A stretch of 64,000 bases of DNA from Allobosea sp. (GTDB taxonomy: Bacteria > Pseudomonadota > Alphaproteobacteria > Rhizobiales > Beijerinckiaceae): the NCBI RefSeq assembly GCF_030695125.1, contig NZ_JAUYTP010000029.1, forward strand, positions 62,001 through 126,000. The letters run 5' to 3'. Positions 1 to 7,419 of the stretch are shown in pieces (position 1 is the stretch's first letter; each line of letters begins with the position of its first letter). A model generated the notes under the pieces. That model saw only the letters and a list, made by a program, of their open reading frames with translations. It was not told the DNA's origin and made no database searches. The translations under genes and the position numbers were made by a program.

Positions 1-69
1 CTTCCCCCCGGTGGTGAAGCCGAGGCCCCGTGCGCAGACGAGGGCGTCTTGAAGCCGCGGCTCAGACAT
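1..69 (-). CDS. hmuV: heme ABC transporter ATP-binding protein HmuV, N-terminal fragment
   Basis: Only the first 23 codons lie in the window; the gene continues past the left edge. The ATG at 69 overlaps the last bases of hmuU, as expected for translational coupling in an hmuTUV operon. The readable peptide (MSEPRLQDALVCARGLGFTT...) has no Walker motif yet, so the assignment rests on gene order: in alphaproteobacterial heme loci the ATPase follows the FecCD permease. It would energise import of heme from the periplasm. The start is clear; the product name is inferred from context. Confidence 0.6.
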   Translation of the reverse strand, partial: MSEPRLQDALVCARGLGFTTGGK

Positions 70-1168
70 CGAGCGGCCCCGCGCGACGCAGCAGCAGCCA
101 CAGGAAGAACGGCGCGCCGATCGCCGCCGTGACGATGCCGATCGGCAGCTCGGCCGGCGCCACGACCAGCCTCGCGACGATATCGGCGCCGACGAGCAGC
201 ATCGCCCCGCCCAGCGCCGACAGCGGCAGCAGCAGACGGTGATCGGGCCCCACCGCCAGCCGGATGAGATGCGGCACGACGATCCCGACGAAACCGATCG
301 CCCCGGCCGCCGCGACGCTGGCGCCGACCGCGAGCGCCACCAGCAGGATCGCCAGCGCCTTGATCCGCTGGACCGGAATGCCGAGGTGATAGGCCTCCGC
401 CTCGCCCAGCATCAGCCCGTTGAGGCCGCGCGCCAGCAGCGGCATCGCCAGCAGCAGCGGAATCACGATCGGCGCGATTGCGCTCAGCTTGGTCCAGCTT
501 GCGCCGCCGAGGCTGCCCATCGACCAGAAGGTCAGGTCGCGCAATTGCCGGTCGTCCGAGATGAAGGCGAGCAGCCCGGTCATCGAGCCCGACAGCGCCC
601 CCAGCGCCACCCCGGCCAGCAGCATGGTCGCCACCGAGGTCCGGCCCTGGCGGGTCGCGATCAGATAAAGCGCCAGCGTCGAGATCAACCCGCCGCAAAA
701 CGCCCCGAAGGGCAGCACGGCGAAGGGCAGCTTCATCAGCGTGCCGCTCAGGAACCGGTCCCCCAGCACGATCGTCGCCGCCGCAGCCAGCCCCGCTCCG
801 GCCGAGACGCCGACGAGGCCGGGATCGGCCAGCGGATTGCGGAACAGCCCCTGCATCAAGGCCCCCGAGACCGCCAGCGCGGCCCCCACCAGCAGGCCGA
901 GCAGAACGCGCGGCAGGCGGATGTTCATGACCACGAGCACGTTGCGGCCCTCGAGCAGCGCCACGTCGCCGGTCAGCCGCGCCCACAGGATCTCGGCGAC
1001 GCGGCCGGGCGCGATGCTGATCGCGCCCTGACCGATCGCGACCAACGCCAGCAGGATGCAGCCGAGCACCAACCCGCCGACCGCAAGGGCTGCAACCCGC
1101 CGTCGCCCGGCAACCAGCGTCGCCAGGCCGGCCGGCAGGTGCGACACGGACGGTGCGGCGAGCGTCAC
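62..1168 (-). CDS. hmuU: heme ABC transporter permease (FecCD family)
   Basis: A 368-residue inner-membrane permease with about ten hydrophobic segments. It carries the FecCD/BtuC hallmark around residues 85-130: RLPRVLLGLLVGAALAVSGA, then MQGLFRNPLADPGLVGVSAG, the region that faces substrate and ATPase. It would form the translocation channel for heme delivered by HmuT. Its ATG overlaps the hmuT stop by four bases (ATGA), and its stop overlaps the start of the next gene, so hmuT-hmuU-hmuV is one operon. The family is certain; heme rather than siderophore specificity is inferred from the neighbouring heme monooxygenase and HutX genes. Confidence 0.9.
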   Translation of the reverse strand: MTLAAPSVSHLPAGLATLVAGRRRVAALAVGGLVLGCILLALVAIGQGAISIAPGRVAEILWARLTGDVALLEGRNVLVVMNIRLPRVLLGLLVGAALAVSGALMQGLFRNPLADPGLVGVSAGAGLAAAATIVLGDRFLSGTLMKLPFAVLPFGAFCGGLISTLALYLIATRQGRTSVATMLLAGVALGALSGSMTGLLAFISDDRQLRDLTFWSMGSLGGASWTKLSAIAPIVIPLLLAMPLLARGLNGLMLGEAEAYHLGIPVQRIKALAILLVALAVGASVAAAGAIGFVGIVVPHLIRLAVGPDHRLLLPLSALGGAMLLVGADIVARLVVAPAELPIGIVTAAIGAPFFLWLLLRRAGPLDV

Positions 1169-2121
1169 GGCGCGTTCGCGGTCTTCAGCGGCGGGATCGC
1201 CGCCTCGGGATAGATCGCCGCCATCAGGTCGCGCGCGGCCAGCGGCGTGCGCGGGCCGAAGCCGAGCAGATAGAGCCCGTCCATGCTGACGAGCCGCTTC
1301 TGCCGCGCCGCCGGCGTCTCCGCGAAAGCGGGCATGGCGAAGAGTTCCTCGGGCGTGGAGAGATGATTGGCGTTGTTGCGCATCATCAGGATCACATCCG
1401 GCGCCCCGGCCATGATCGCCTCGTCCGTCATCGTCTTGTAGCCTTCAATCCCGTCGGCGACATTGACGGCCCCGGCATGGCGGATGATCGCATCCGCCGA
1501 ACTGTTGCGCCCGCCGACCATCACCCGGCCATTCTGCAGCGACAGCACGAACAGCACCCGCCGGGGCTTGGCGATGGCGCTGCGCAGCGCTGTCAGCTCC
1601 TCGAACCGGGCCCGCGTCTGCGCCGCCAGCCGCTTGGCCGGCTCGACGGCGCCGACCACGCCGCCGATCGCCTCGATCTTGGAGGCGACGCCCTCGGCAC
1701 TGGTCTCGTCAGGGATCCGCGCGATGCCGACGCCGGATTCGCTCAGCAGCGACACGGCGCCGGGCGGCCCCGCCCCGTCGATCAGCATCACCTGGGTGGG
1801 CTTCAGAGACAGCACGCCCTCGGCCGACAAGGCCCGGACATAGCCGACGCTCGCCTTGTCGCGCAGCGCCTCCGGCGGGAACAGGCTGGTCGAGTCGACG
1901 CCGACGATGCGGTCCTGCAGGCCCAGCGCATAGATCACCTCGGTGATCACGCCACCGACGGCGACGATGCGCGGCGGCGCCTGGCCCAGCGCCGGCCCGG
2001 CCAGGCTCGCCGGCAGCAACAGGCTGCCAGCAGCCAGCAACGTCAGGCCGATCGCTGCCGAGAGTTCGCGCCGGTCGGGCTGGCGAGGTCGGCCCGTCGA
2101 GAGGAAGTTGAAAGCGCGCAT
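1165..2121 (-). CDS. hmuT: periplasmic heme-binding protein HmuT
   Basis: A 318-residue periplasmic binding protein of the helical-backbone (TroA/BtuF) class. Residues 20-47 form an export signal with a hydrophobic core ending at ALG-QAPP. The mature part opens with RIVAVGGVITEVIYALGLQD, the typical start of HmuT/ShuT proteins, followed by IVGVDSTSLFP and KPTQVMLIDGAGP. It would collect heme from a TonB-dependent receptor, not present here, and pass it to HmuU. A GGAG seven bases upstream supports the ATG at 2121. It is the first gene of the minus-strand operon and reads away from the palindrome-bearing promoter region shared with the heme monooxygenase gene. Confidence 0.9.
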   Translation of the reverse strand: MRAFNFLSTGRPRQPDRRELSAAIGLTLLAAGSLLLPASLAGPALGQAPPRIVAVGGVITEVIYALGLQDRIVGVDSTSLFPPEALRDKASVGYVRALSAEGVLSLKPTQVMLIDGAGPPGAVSLLSESGVGIARIPDETSAEGVASKIEAIGGVVGAVEPAKRLAAQTRARFEELTALRSAIAKPRRVLFVLSLQNGRVMVGGRNSSADAIIRHAGAVNVADGIEGYKTMTDEAIMAGAPDVILMMRNNANHLSTPEELFAMPAFAETPAARQKRLVSMDGLYLLGFGPRTPLAARDLMAAIYPEAAIPPLKTANAP

Positions 2122-2397
2122 GACAGATCTCCGATCGGAGGTGGCTCTGCTTCCCTATGGCAAGCGAAGGGCTCGGAACCACCACCTTGATATCAATCAG
2201 ACCAAGTAATCCGTAGTTTTTAATTATTCAAAACTAAGAAACACACCGGCGTTGTTGACGTTGATATTCAGCTTTACTAGAAACGGTCAAGGGCATGACG
2301 AAGGCCGCGACACCGGGCAAGATGCCGGTCGGGCATGGATGTCGTCGCGCCCGCCTGACCGCCGCCAGACCAGACTTCAGACAACAGGACAATTCCG
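2122..2397. promoter_or_regulatory. divergent promoter region of the heme locus
   Basis: This 276-bp gap between hmuT (minus) and the heme monooxygenase gene (plus) includes an AT-rich stretch at about 2190-2280 that stands out from the GC-rich surroundings. It must hold promoters for both directions and carries the palindrome annotated separately. No gene is visible in it. Iron- or heme-responsive control by Irr, RirA or a Fur-type protein is expected from the gene content, but I did not find an exact match to a published consensus. Confidence 0.6.
2214..2236. promoter_or_regulatory. candidate iron/heme operator palindrome
   Basis: A 23-bp near-perfect inverted repeat, TAGTTTT-N9-AAAACTA, whose centre (AATTATT) is itself nearly symmetric. 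It lies in the AT-rich part of the divergent promoter between hmuT and the heme monooxygenase gene, about 95 bp from one start and 160 bp from the other. Its size and symmetry fit a dimeric Fur-superfamily regulator such as Irr. The symmetry is seen directly; the regulator is inferred. Confidence 0.5.
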
Positions 2398-2745
2398 ATG
2401 TTCATCGCCATGAACCGCTTCAAGGTCGCAAAGGGCCAGGAGGCTGCTTTCGAGACCGTCTGGTCGACGCGCAAGACCCGCCTCGACGAAATGCCGGGTT
2501 TCCTCGCCTTCCATCTGCTCAAGGGCCCGGAGAAGGAGGACCATACCCTGTACTCCTCGCACACCACCTGGGCCTCGAAAGCCGAATTCACGGCCTGGAC
2601 CAAATCGGAGCAGTTCCGGGACTCGCACCGCAACGCCGGCGAGAAGCGCGAGCAGCCGCTCTTCCTCGGCCATCCCGAATTCGAGGGCTTCGAGACGGTG
2701 CTGAGCGAGACCAACCCGCGCCTGCCCCTCCAGGCGGCCGAGTGA
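2398..2745 (+). CDS. heme-degrading monooxygenase, ABM domain (HmuQ/IsdG-like)
   Basis: A 115-residue antibiotic-biosynthesis-monooxygenase (ABM) domain protein. Residues 1-80 (MFIAMNRFKVAKGQE..., PGFLAFHLLKGPE, HTLYSSHTTWASKAEFTAWT, FRDSHRNAG) match the pattern of small cytosolic heme oxygenases of the HmuQ/HmuD/IsdG type, which open the heme ring and release iron. The last third (FLGHPEFEGFETVL) completes the dimeric ferredoxin-like fold. It lies ten bases before hutX and opposite hmuTUV, so imported heme would be degraded here. An AGGA about ten bases upstream fits the ATG. The family is secure; the biochemical product was not inferable. Confidence 0.85.
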   Translation: MFIAMNRFKVAKGQEAAFETVWSTRKTRLDEMPGFLAFHLLKGPEKEDHTLYSSHTTWASKAEFTAWTKSEQFRDSHRNAGEKREQPLFLGHPEFEGFETVLSETNPRLPLQAAE

Positions 2746-2755
2746 GGCCGACGCC

Positions 2756-3277
2756 ATGTCCGACAGCCTGACGATCGATGCACAGGACGGGATTGCGCGC
2801 GCCCGGCTCCTCCTCGCCGAGAAGCCCGATGCCATGGTCGAAACGCTGGCGCGCGAGGCCGGGGTGTCCACCCGCGCCGTCCTCGAGCTGATGCCCCCCG
2901 AGGGACGCATTCTGATCGCCGCGGAGCGTTTCGAGGCGCTCTGGCAGGAGCTGGCCTCCTGGGGAACGGTGATGCTCCTCGTCAACACGCCCGATATCGT
3001 ACTGGAATGCGAGGGCGCGCTACCGATCGGCTCCTTCGGCCATGGCTACTACAACATCCATGGCGACAGCCCCATCGGCGGCCATATCAAGGCCGCCAAC
3101 TGCGCCGCGATCTATGTGGTCGATCGCCAGCTGCCGAGCCGCCGCGTCTGCTCCGTCCAGTTCTTCAACGGAGCCGGCGAGGTGATGTTCAAGGTGTTCG
3201 TCCGCCGGGATGCCGAGCGTGCGCTGCTGCCCGACCAGCTGGCGCGTTTCGAAGCCTTGAAAACAAAATTCAACTGA
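2756..3277 (+). CDS. hutX: heme utilization cytosolic carrier protein HutX/HuvX
   Basis: A 173-residue protein of the HutX family, intracellular heme carriers that hand heme to degrading enzymes. Recognisable stretches are ALPIGSFGHGYYNIHGDSPI and GGHIKAANCAAIYVVDRQL, followed by QFFNGAGEVMFKVFVRRD. The N-terminal 60 residues look like a small helix-turn-helix-like cap (VETLAREAGVSTRAVLELMP), as in other HutX proteins. It starts ten bases after the heme monooxygenase stop, so the two form a plus-strand pair linking heme delivery to degradation. The family identification is strong. Confidence 0.9.
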   Translation: MSDSLTIDAQDGIARARLLLAEKPDAMVETLAREAGVSTRAVLELMPPEGRILIAAERFEALWQELASWGTVMLLVNTPDIVLECEGALPIGSFGHGYYNIHGDSPIGGHIKAANCAAIYVVDRQLPSRRVCSVQFFNGAGEVMFKVFVRRDAERALLPDQLARFEALKTKFN

Positions 3278-3411
3278 ACGGCCATTCAGCCGCCTGATTT
3301 GGAGGGTCTGTGCCCGTTCCGGGCGCAGGCCCATCCCTGGTTTGTGATGCCGCATCTTTACGACCCCTTAACCCTGTTGGCGCAGCCTCGATCCCCTAGG
3401 GCCGAGCCATC

Positions 3412-4866
3412 GTGAGCGCGACTGACGAGCCCGGTTCGCCGGGCAGCCCGCGCGACATGACCGGCGAAAGCCCGTCCGATGGTCCAGCCGCAGGTATCGA
3501 CATGGTCGCACATGTCGCCTTGGAAAGGGCGAGCTTTCCGCCGAACCGTCCCGCCCTGGCCTTCGTGCAGGGGCGGCGCTTCGTCGCGCGCCTTCCGGCT
3601 TTGCGCCAGAGCCTCGCCTCCGCCGTGATGCTGGGCCTGCGTTTCGTCCAGGCCCGGATGATCTCGGTCTGGGGCCTGCTGGTCGCCGCCTATTTCTGCC
3701 CGCCGCATATCTTCGCAGCCTTTGCCGTATTTTCGGCGGCGGCGGCCTTCGTTTCGATCCCGGCCCTCATGCGGCTCGAGGCCGTGTTCTTCCGCAGTGG
3801 TGACGGCCGCGAACTCGCGCTGGCCTTCCGGCTCGCTCTGGCGAGCGGCGCCGCCTTCCTCGGGCTGGTGGCCGTCGTGCTGATCGGCCTCGCCGCGACG
3901 GGCTGGATCGCGCCGGCCGTCGCGCTGGTCTTCTTCCTCTCGCTGGCGGCCCGCGCGGTGTTGCGCCTGCTCTGGGCCGAGGCGACGGCTGAAGGCGACT
4001 TCCGCGCCATCGGCAACAGCAATCTGATGCAGGCACTGGTCCAGCCCTGCCTCATGCTGCTGCTGATCGGGCTGTTTGGACCCAAGGCGCTGGCGCTGTT
4101 CCTGGCCGATGCGCTCGGACACTGGGCTGCGGCGATCCATGTCATGATCCGGCGACGCGAGAACATCTTTGCCCTCGCGCGGCCCCGGCTCTGGTCGCTG
4201 CGCGCTTTGGCCTGGGGCGCGAAACGCTGGAGCGATGCGCCGCGCATCCTGTTGCCTGCGGCGCTGCTGTCTTTCGCCTTCACCGCCGCGCCGCTGATGG
4301 CACTGCCCTACGCCACTGATCCGCTGCTGGCCGCGCAGGTCGCGCTGGCGATGCGCCTGCTCGACATGCCGACGCAGATGTTCGGCATGGTGTCGGGCCC
4401 GCTCCTGATGAACGGCCTGCGGCGCCAGAGCGGTCAGCGGCGGCAGGTCTGGGTGCGCTGGACCACGCTGGCCCTGATTGCGGGCACGATCGGCGTCTAT
4501 GGGCCGATTGCGCTGGGCACCAGCCATTTCGACGACCTGTTCGATGGCAGCAGATGGTCCGGCGTCGGCCATGTCATCGCGATCATGACGATGTTCTACG
4601 CCGGCATCGCCCTGTTCAACCCGCTCCATGACATCGCCGCGCTCGCGCGCACCACGGGCTGGCAACTGGCTGCCCATGCCATCGCGCTGTTTGCCATCGT
4701 CGCGACGATCCTCTGGTTCGGCGAACTCTCCCGGGACCTGCTCTATGCGGTGGGCGCGATCTCTCTGGCCCGGGCGGCCGCGCATGTCCTGTTCGCCTGG
4801 AGCGGACAGGCACACCGCCATCGCGGCGGCGCCGATGTCGCGGGCGCGCGCGCCGCGGCCTCCTGA
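3412..4866 (+). CDS. polysaccharide flippase-like integral membrane protein
   Basis: A 484-residue protein with roughly ten to twelve hydrophobic segments from residue 85 onward and a hydrophilic N-terminus. The pattern (paired helices, short loops, KALALFLADALGHWAAAIHV in mid-protein, and a late GIALFNPLHDIAALARTTGW segment) resembles O-antigen/exopolysaccharide flippases of the MATE-like superfamily. No glycosyltransferase lies next to it, so the substrate is unknown. The start is a GTG; in-frame ATGs at codons 16 and 31 are plausible alternatives. It converges on the phosphatase gene with an eight-base gap. Confidence 0.6.
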   Translation: MSATDEPGSPGSPRDMTGESPSDGPAAGIDMVAHVALERASFPPNRPALAFVQGRRFVARLPALRQSLASAVMLGLRFVQARMISVWGLLVAAYFCPPHIFAAFAVFSAAAAFVSIPALMRLEAVFFRSGDGRELALAFRLALASGAAFLGLVAVVLIGLAATGWIAPAVALVFFLSLAARAVLRLLWAEATAEGDFRAIGNSNLMQALVQPCLMLLLIGLFGPKALALFLADALGHWAAAIHVMIRRRENIFALARPRLWSLRALAWGAKRWSDAPRILLPAALLSFAFTAAPLMALPYATDPLLAAQVALAMRLLDMPTQMFGMVSGPLLMNGLRRQSGQRRQVWVRWTTLALIAGTIGVYGPIALGTSHFDDLFDGSRWSGVGHVIAIMTMFYAGIALFNPLHDIAALARTTGWQLAAHAIALFAIVATILWFGELSRDLLYAVGAISLARAAAHVLFAWSGQAHRHRGGADVAGARAAAS

Positions 4867-4873
4867 TCCGCCG

Positions 4874-5596
4874 CTACTCCCTGCGGATCAGGCGATCGGC
4901 CAGGAGCGACGACAGGAAACCCGGCCTGAAGCTGCTTTCCAGACGCACGGGATCGTAGACGTCCCGCGCCCAATCGAGAAAGGCGATGCCCTTGGCCGCG
5001 CCCTCAGCCCGGTAGGCGTCGAAGAACGCGTCGAGAATGCCCGTCTTGGCGAAGCGGAAATGTCCGTAGCGCAGCGACAATTGCCGTGTCGCCTCGTCGA
5101 GCGGCCGCCCTTCGTGAATCAGCAGATAGAGCGCGGAGAAGAACCCGGCCCTGTCGGCGCCCGATTTGCAGTGGACCAGCGCCGGCTCCTGCAGCGTCGC
5201 GAAGAAATCGCCCGCCGACAGGATCGTCTCGCGATCGGGCGCGCCGCGCGAGCGCAGCACGAAATCGACCAGCGCGATGCCGTGACGTTCGCAGGCTTCC
5301 CGCTGCAGCGGCCAGGAGCCGTGCTCGCGCCCGCCGCGCAGATTGACGATCGTCTTCACGCCCTGGCTCGCAAACCAGGCGATCTGCCCCGGCGCGGGCT
5401 GCGCGGCCCGCCACAGTCGCGGCGTGACCTTGTGGGCATTGAGATAGGCCAGCCGGAAGATCCCATGGTCGACCAGCAGCATGTTGGCCCAGGCGCGCAG
5501 CCGCTGGCCGCGGCTTTCGATCGGCCGGTCCCAGCGCGCGATGCGGGCCATGCGCCTGGCATAGCGCTCCTCGTCGGGGCGCATCCGGCTCAACAT
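4874..5596 (-). CDS. tyrosine/dual-specificity protein phosphatase family protein
   Basis: A 240-residue cytosolic protein with the CX5R phosphatase signature HCKSGADR (Cys143, Arg149) and the preceding NLRGGREHGSWPLQREACER region typical of bacterial DSP/Siw14-like phosphatases. The Cys would form the phospho-enzyme and the Arg bind phosphate. It converges on the membrane flippase-like gene, so a role in polysaccharide regulation is possible but unproven. Substrates could be phosphotyrosine, inositol phosphates or lipids. An alternative start lies at Met5. Confidence 0.8.
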   Translation of the reverse strand: MLSRMRPDEERYARRMARIARWDRPIESRGQRLRAWANMLLVDHGIFRLAYLNAHKVTPRLWRAAQPAPGQIAWFASQGVKTIVNLRGGREHGSWPLQREACERHGIALVDFVLRSRGAPDRETILSAGDFFATLQEPALVHCKSGADRAGFFSALYLLIHEGRPLDEATRQLSLRYGHFRFAKTGILDAFFDAYRAEGAAKGIAFLDWARDVYDPVRLESSFRPGFLSSLLADRLIRRE

Positions 5597-5791
5597 GGGC
5601 GCAGCCCGCCGGGAGCGAGACCCGCACGGCTCGAATGAGATGTCATGCCGCGCCCGATACCAGCGCGGCGGCGCGAGCGCAAATCGGCGGGGCAGGACGG
5701 GGGCCGGAGACTGGTGCTAATGTCGGGCTTGGCGTTTTCGACGCAAACCCTCATAAGACGCCCGTTTCCCATCCTGACAGGTCTCAACACA

Positions 5792-6328
5792 ATGCGCCTC
5801 GACGCCATCTCCATCGGCAAGAACCCTCCCGACGAAGTCAATGTTGTGATCGAGGTGGCGATCGGCGGCGAGCCGATCAAGTACGAGATGGACAAGGAAG
5901 CCGGCACGCTCTTCGTCGACCGCTTCCTCTACACCCCGATGCGCTACCCCGGAAACTACGGCTTCATTCCGCACACCCTGTCCGAGGACGGCGACCCCTG
6001 CGACGTGCTGGTGGCCAACACCCGCCCGCTGATTCCCGGCTCCTACATCGCGGTGCGCCCGATCGGCGTGATGATGATGGAGGACGAGGGCGGCGGCGAC
6101 GAGAAGATCATCGCGGTGCCGGTCCCCAAGCTGACCAAGCGCTACGAGAACGTCCACAACTACACCGACCTGCCGAAGATCACGCTCGACCAGATCCAGC
6201 ACTTCTTCGAGCACTACAAGGATCTCGAGCCCGGCAAATGGGTCAAGCTGACCGGCTGGGGCGACGCGAAGAAGGCCAAGGAGCTCATCGTCGAGGCGAT
6301 GGAGCGGGCCAAGGCCGCGAAGGCGTAA
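5792..6328 (+). CDS. ppa: inorganic pyrophosphatase
   Basis: A 178-residue family I soluble pyrophosphatase, which hydrolyses pyrophosphate released by biosynthetic reactions. The metal-binding motif DGDPCD is at residues 66-71, and the active-site segments [20 protein letters not shown] and VHNYTDLP are intact. The length matches bacterial enzymes. The ATG at 5792 was chosen because the family begins [15 protein letters not shown]; longer upstream readings add unrelated residues. It is monocistronic and followed directly by an intergenic palindromic repeat. Confidence 0.97.
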   Translation: MRLDAISIGKNPPDEVNVVIEVAIGGEPIKYEMDKEAGTLFVDRFLYTPMRYPGNYGFIPHTLSEDGDPCDVLVANTRPLIPGSYIAVRPIGVMMMEDEGGGDEKIIAVPVPKLTKRYENVHNYTDLPKITLDQIQHFFEHYKDLEPGKWVKLTGWGDAKKAKELIVEAMERAKAAKA

Positions 6329-6342
6329 GACCGCGCCGGGGC

Positions 6343-6420
6343 GTCATTCTCGGGCCGCGCCTGCGCGGACCCGAGAATCTCATCGTCAAGGGATGCTCGG
6401 GTCGAGCCGGAGCCTGACGA
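6343..6420. repeat. intergenic palindromic repeat, TCGGG type (copy 1)
   Basis: A two-hairpin element of about 78 bp between ppa and the CitE-like gene. It begins GTCATTCTCGGGCC and folds back on GGACCCGAGAAT; a second arm follows with GATGCTCGGGTC. It ends in TGACGA, so the outer ends (GTCAT...TGAC) are also inverted. The layout is shared with the copies near 52.5 and 60.1 kb. Such REP-like elements are common between genes in Hyphomicrobiales and may act as terminators or mRNA stabilisers. Confidence 0.75.
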
Positions 6421-6427
6421 GCCTAGC

Positions 6428-7303
6428 TCAAGCCCCGATCGCCTCGCTGAGCGCCACCACACGCTTGGCCATCTCGGCATGGAGCAATTCGACCATGCGC
6501 CCGCCGAGCTGGATCGCACCCTTGCCCTGGTTTTCCGGCTGTGCGAACGCGGCGATGATCGCGCGGGCCTGGGCCAACTCCGCCTCGCCGGGCGCGAACA
6601 CGGCATTGGCCTGTGCGACCTGCGCCGGATGGATCAGCGTCTTGCCGTCGAAGCCGAGGTCGCGGCCCTGCTCGCACTCGGCCTGGAAGCCATCCTCGTT
6701 CTTCAGGTCGTTGTAGACGCCGTCGAGAATGTCGAGCCCATGGGCGCGGGCCGCCAGGATCGCGCTGGTCAGCCAGGGCAGCATCGGCGCGCGGCCGGGC
6801 ACGAAGCGGGCGCGCGTCTCCTTGGCGAGATCATTGGTGCCCATCACGAAACAGGACAGGCGCACGCGCGGATCCTGCGCCGCATGCGCGATCTTCTCGG
6901 CGTCGAGGATGGCGAGCGGCGTCTCGATCATCGCCCAGACGCGCAGCGTCGGCTCCGCCCAGAGCCCGGTGAGCTGCGCGCCGATCAGTTGCAGCGTCTC
7001 GGGCGCCGAGACCTTGGGAATCAGGATCGCATCAGGCTTGGCTTCGACCGCAGCCGCGAGATCGTCCATGAACCAGGGCGTGTCGACGCCGTTGGTGCGG
7101 ATCACGAGTTCGCGCCGGCCATAGCCGCCGGCCTTCACGGCGGCGCAGACCTGGTCGCGGGCCGAGGCCTTCGCTTCGGGCGCCACCGCGTCCTCCAGGT
7201 CGAGGATCAGCGCGTCGGCGGCAATCTCGCGGGCCTTTTCGAGGGCGCGGGCATTGGAGCCGGGCATGTAGAGCACGCTGCGGCGGGGGCGGATCGTCGG
7301 CAT
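6428..7303 (-). CDS. CoA ester lyase, HpcH/HpaI-CitE family
   Basis: A 291-residue TIM-barrel lyase. It has the RRSVLYMPGSNARALEKA opening of CitE/malyl-CoA lyase proteins, the ALILDLEDAVAPEAKASAR metal/substrate motif, the catalytic-region Glu in MIETPLAILDAE, and the C-terminal GFDGKTLIHPAQVAQANAVF. Likely reactions are cleavage or formation of L-malyl-CoA, beta-methylmalyl-CoA or citramalyl-CoA. The nearby ethylmalonyl-CoA mutase gene (29.8 kb) makes malyl/methylmalyl-CoA lyase attractive, but the two are 22 kb apart. The gene stands alone and diverges from the DUF429 fusion. Confidence 0.85.
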   Translation of the reverse strand: MPTIRPRRSVLYMPGSNARALEKAREIAADALILDLEDAVAPEAKASARDQVCAAVKAGGYGRRELVIRTNGVDTPWFMDDLAAAVEAKPDAILIPKVSAPETLQLIGAQLTGLWAEPTLRVWAMIETPLAILDAEKIAHAAQDPRVRLSCFVMGTNDLAKETRARFVPGRAPMLPWLTSAILAARAHGLDILDGVYNDLKNEDGFQAECEQGRDLGFDGKTLIHPAQVAQANAVFAPGEAELAQARAIIAAFAQPENQGKGAIQLGGRMVELLHAEMAKRVVALSEAIGA

Positions 7304-7419
7304 TTATTGTCTCCCGGCGCCGGACCGGCGCCTTCCCAAAAAGTTTCGCTGCACTGCACACTAGACGCGCCGCGCATGCAACGTCAGTTCTGCGAAAGGC
7401 GAAGACGGAAGGCGGGTCG

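Noticed and set aside
5645-5791. Longer start for the pyrophosphatase
   Set aside because: The 49 extra residues are Arg-rich and absent from the family, which starts MRLDAI or similar.
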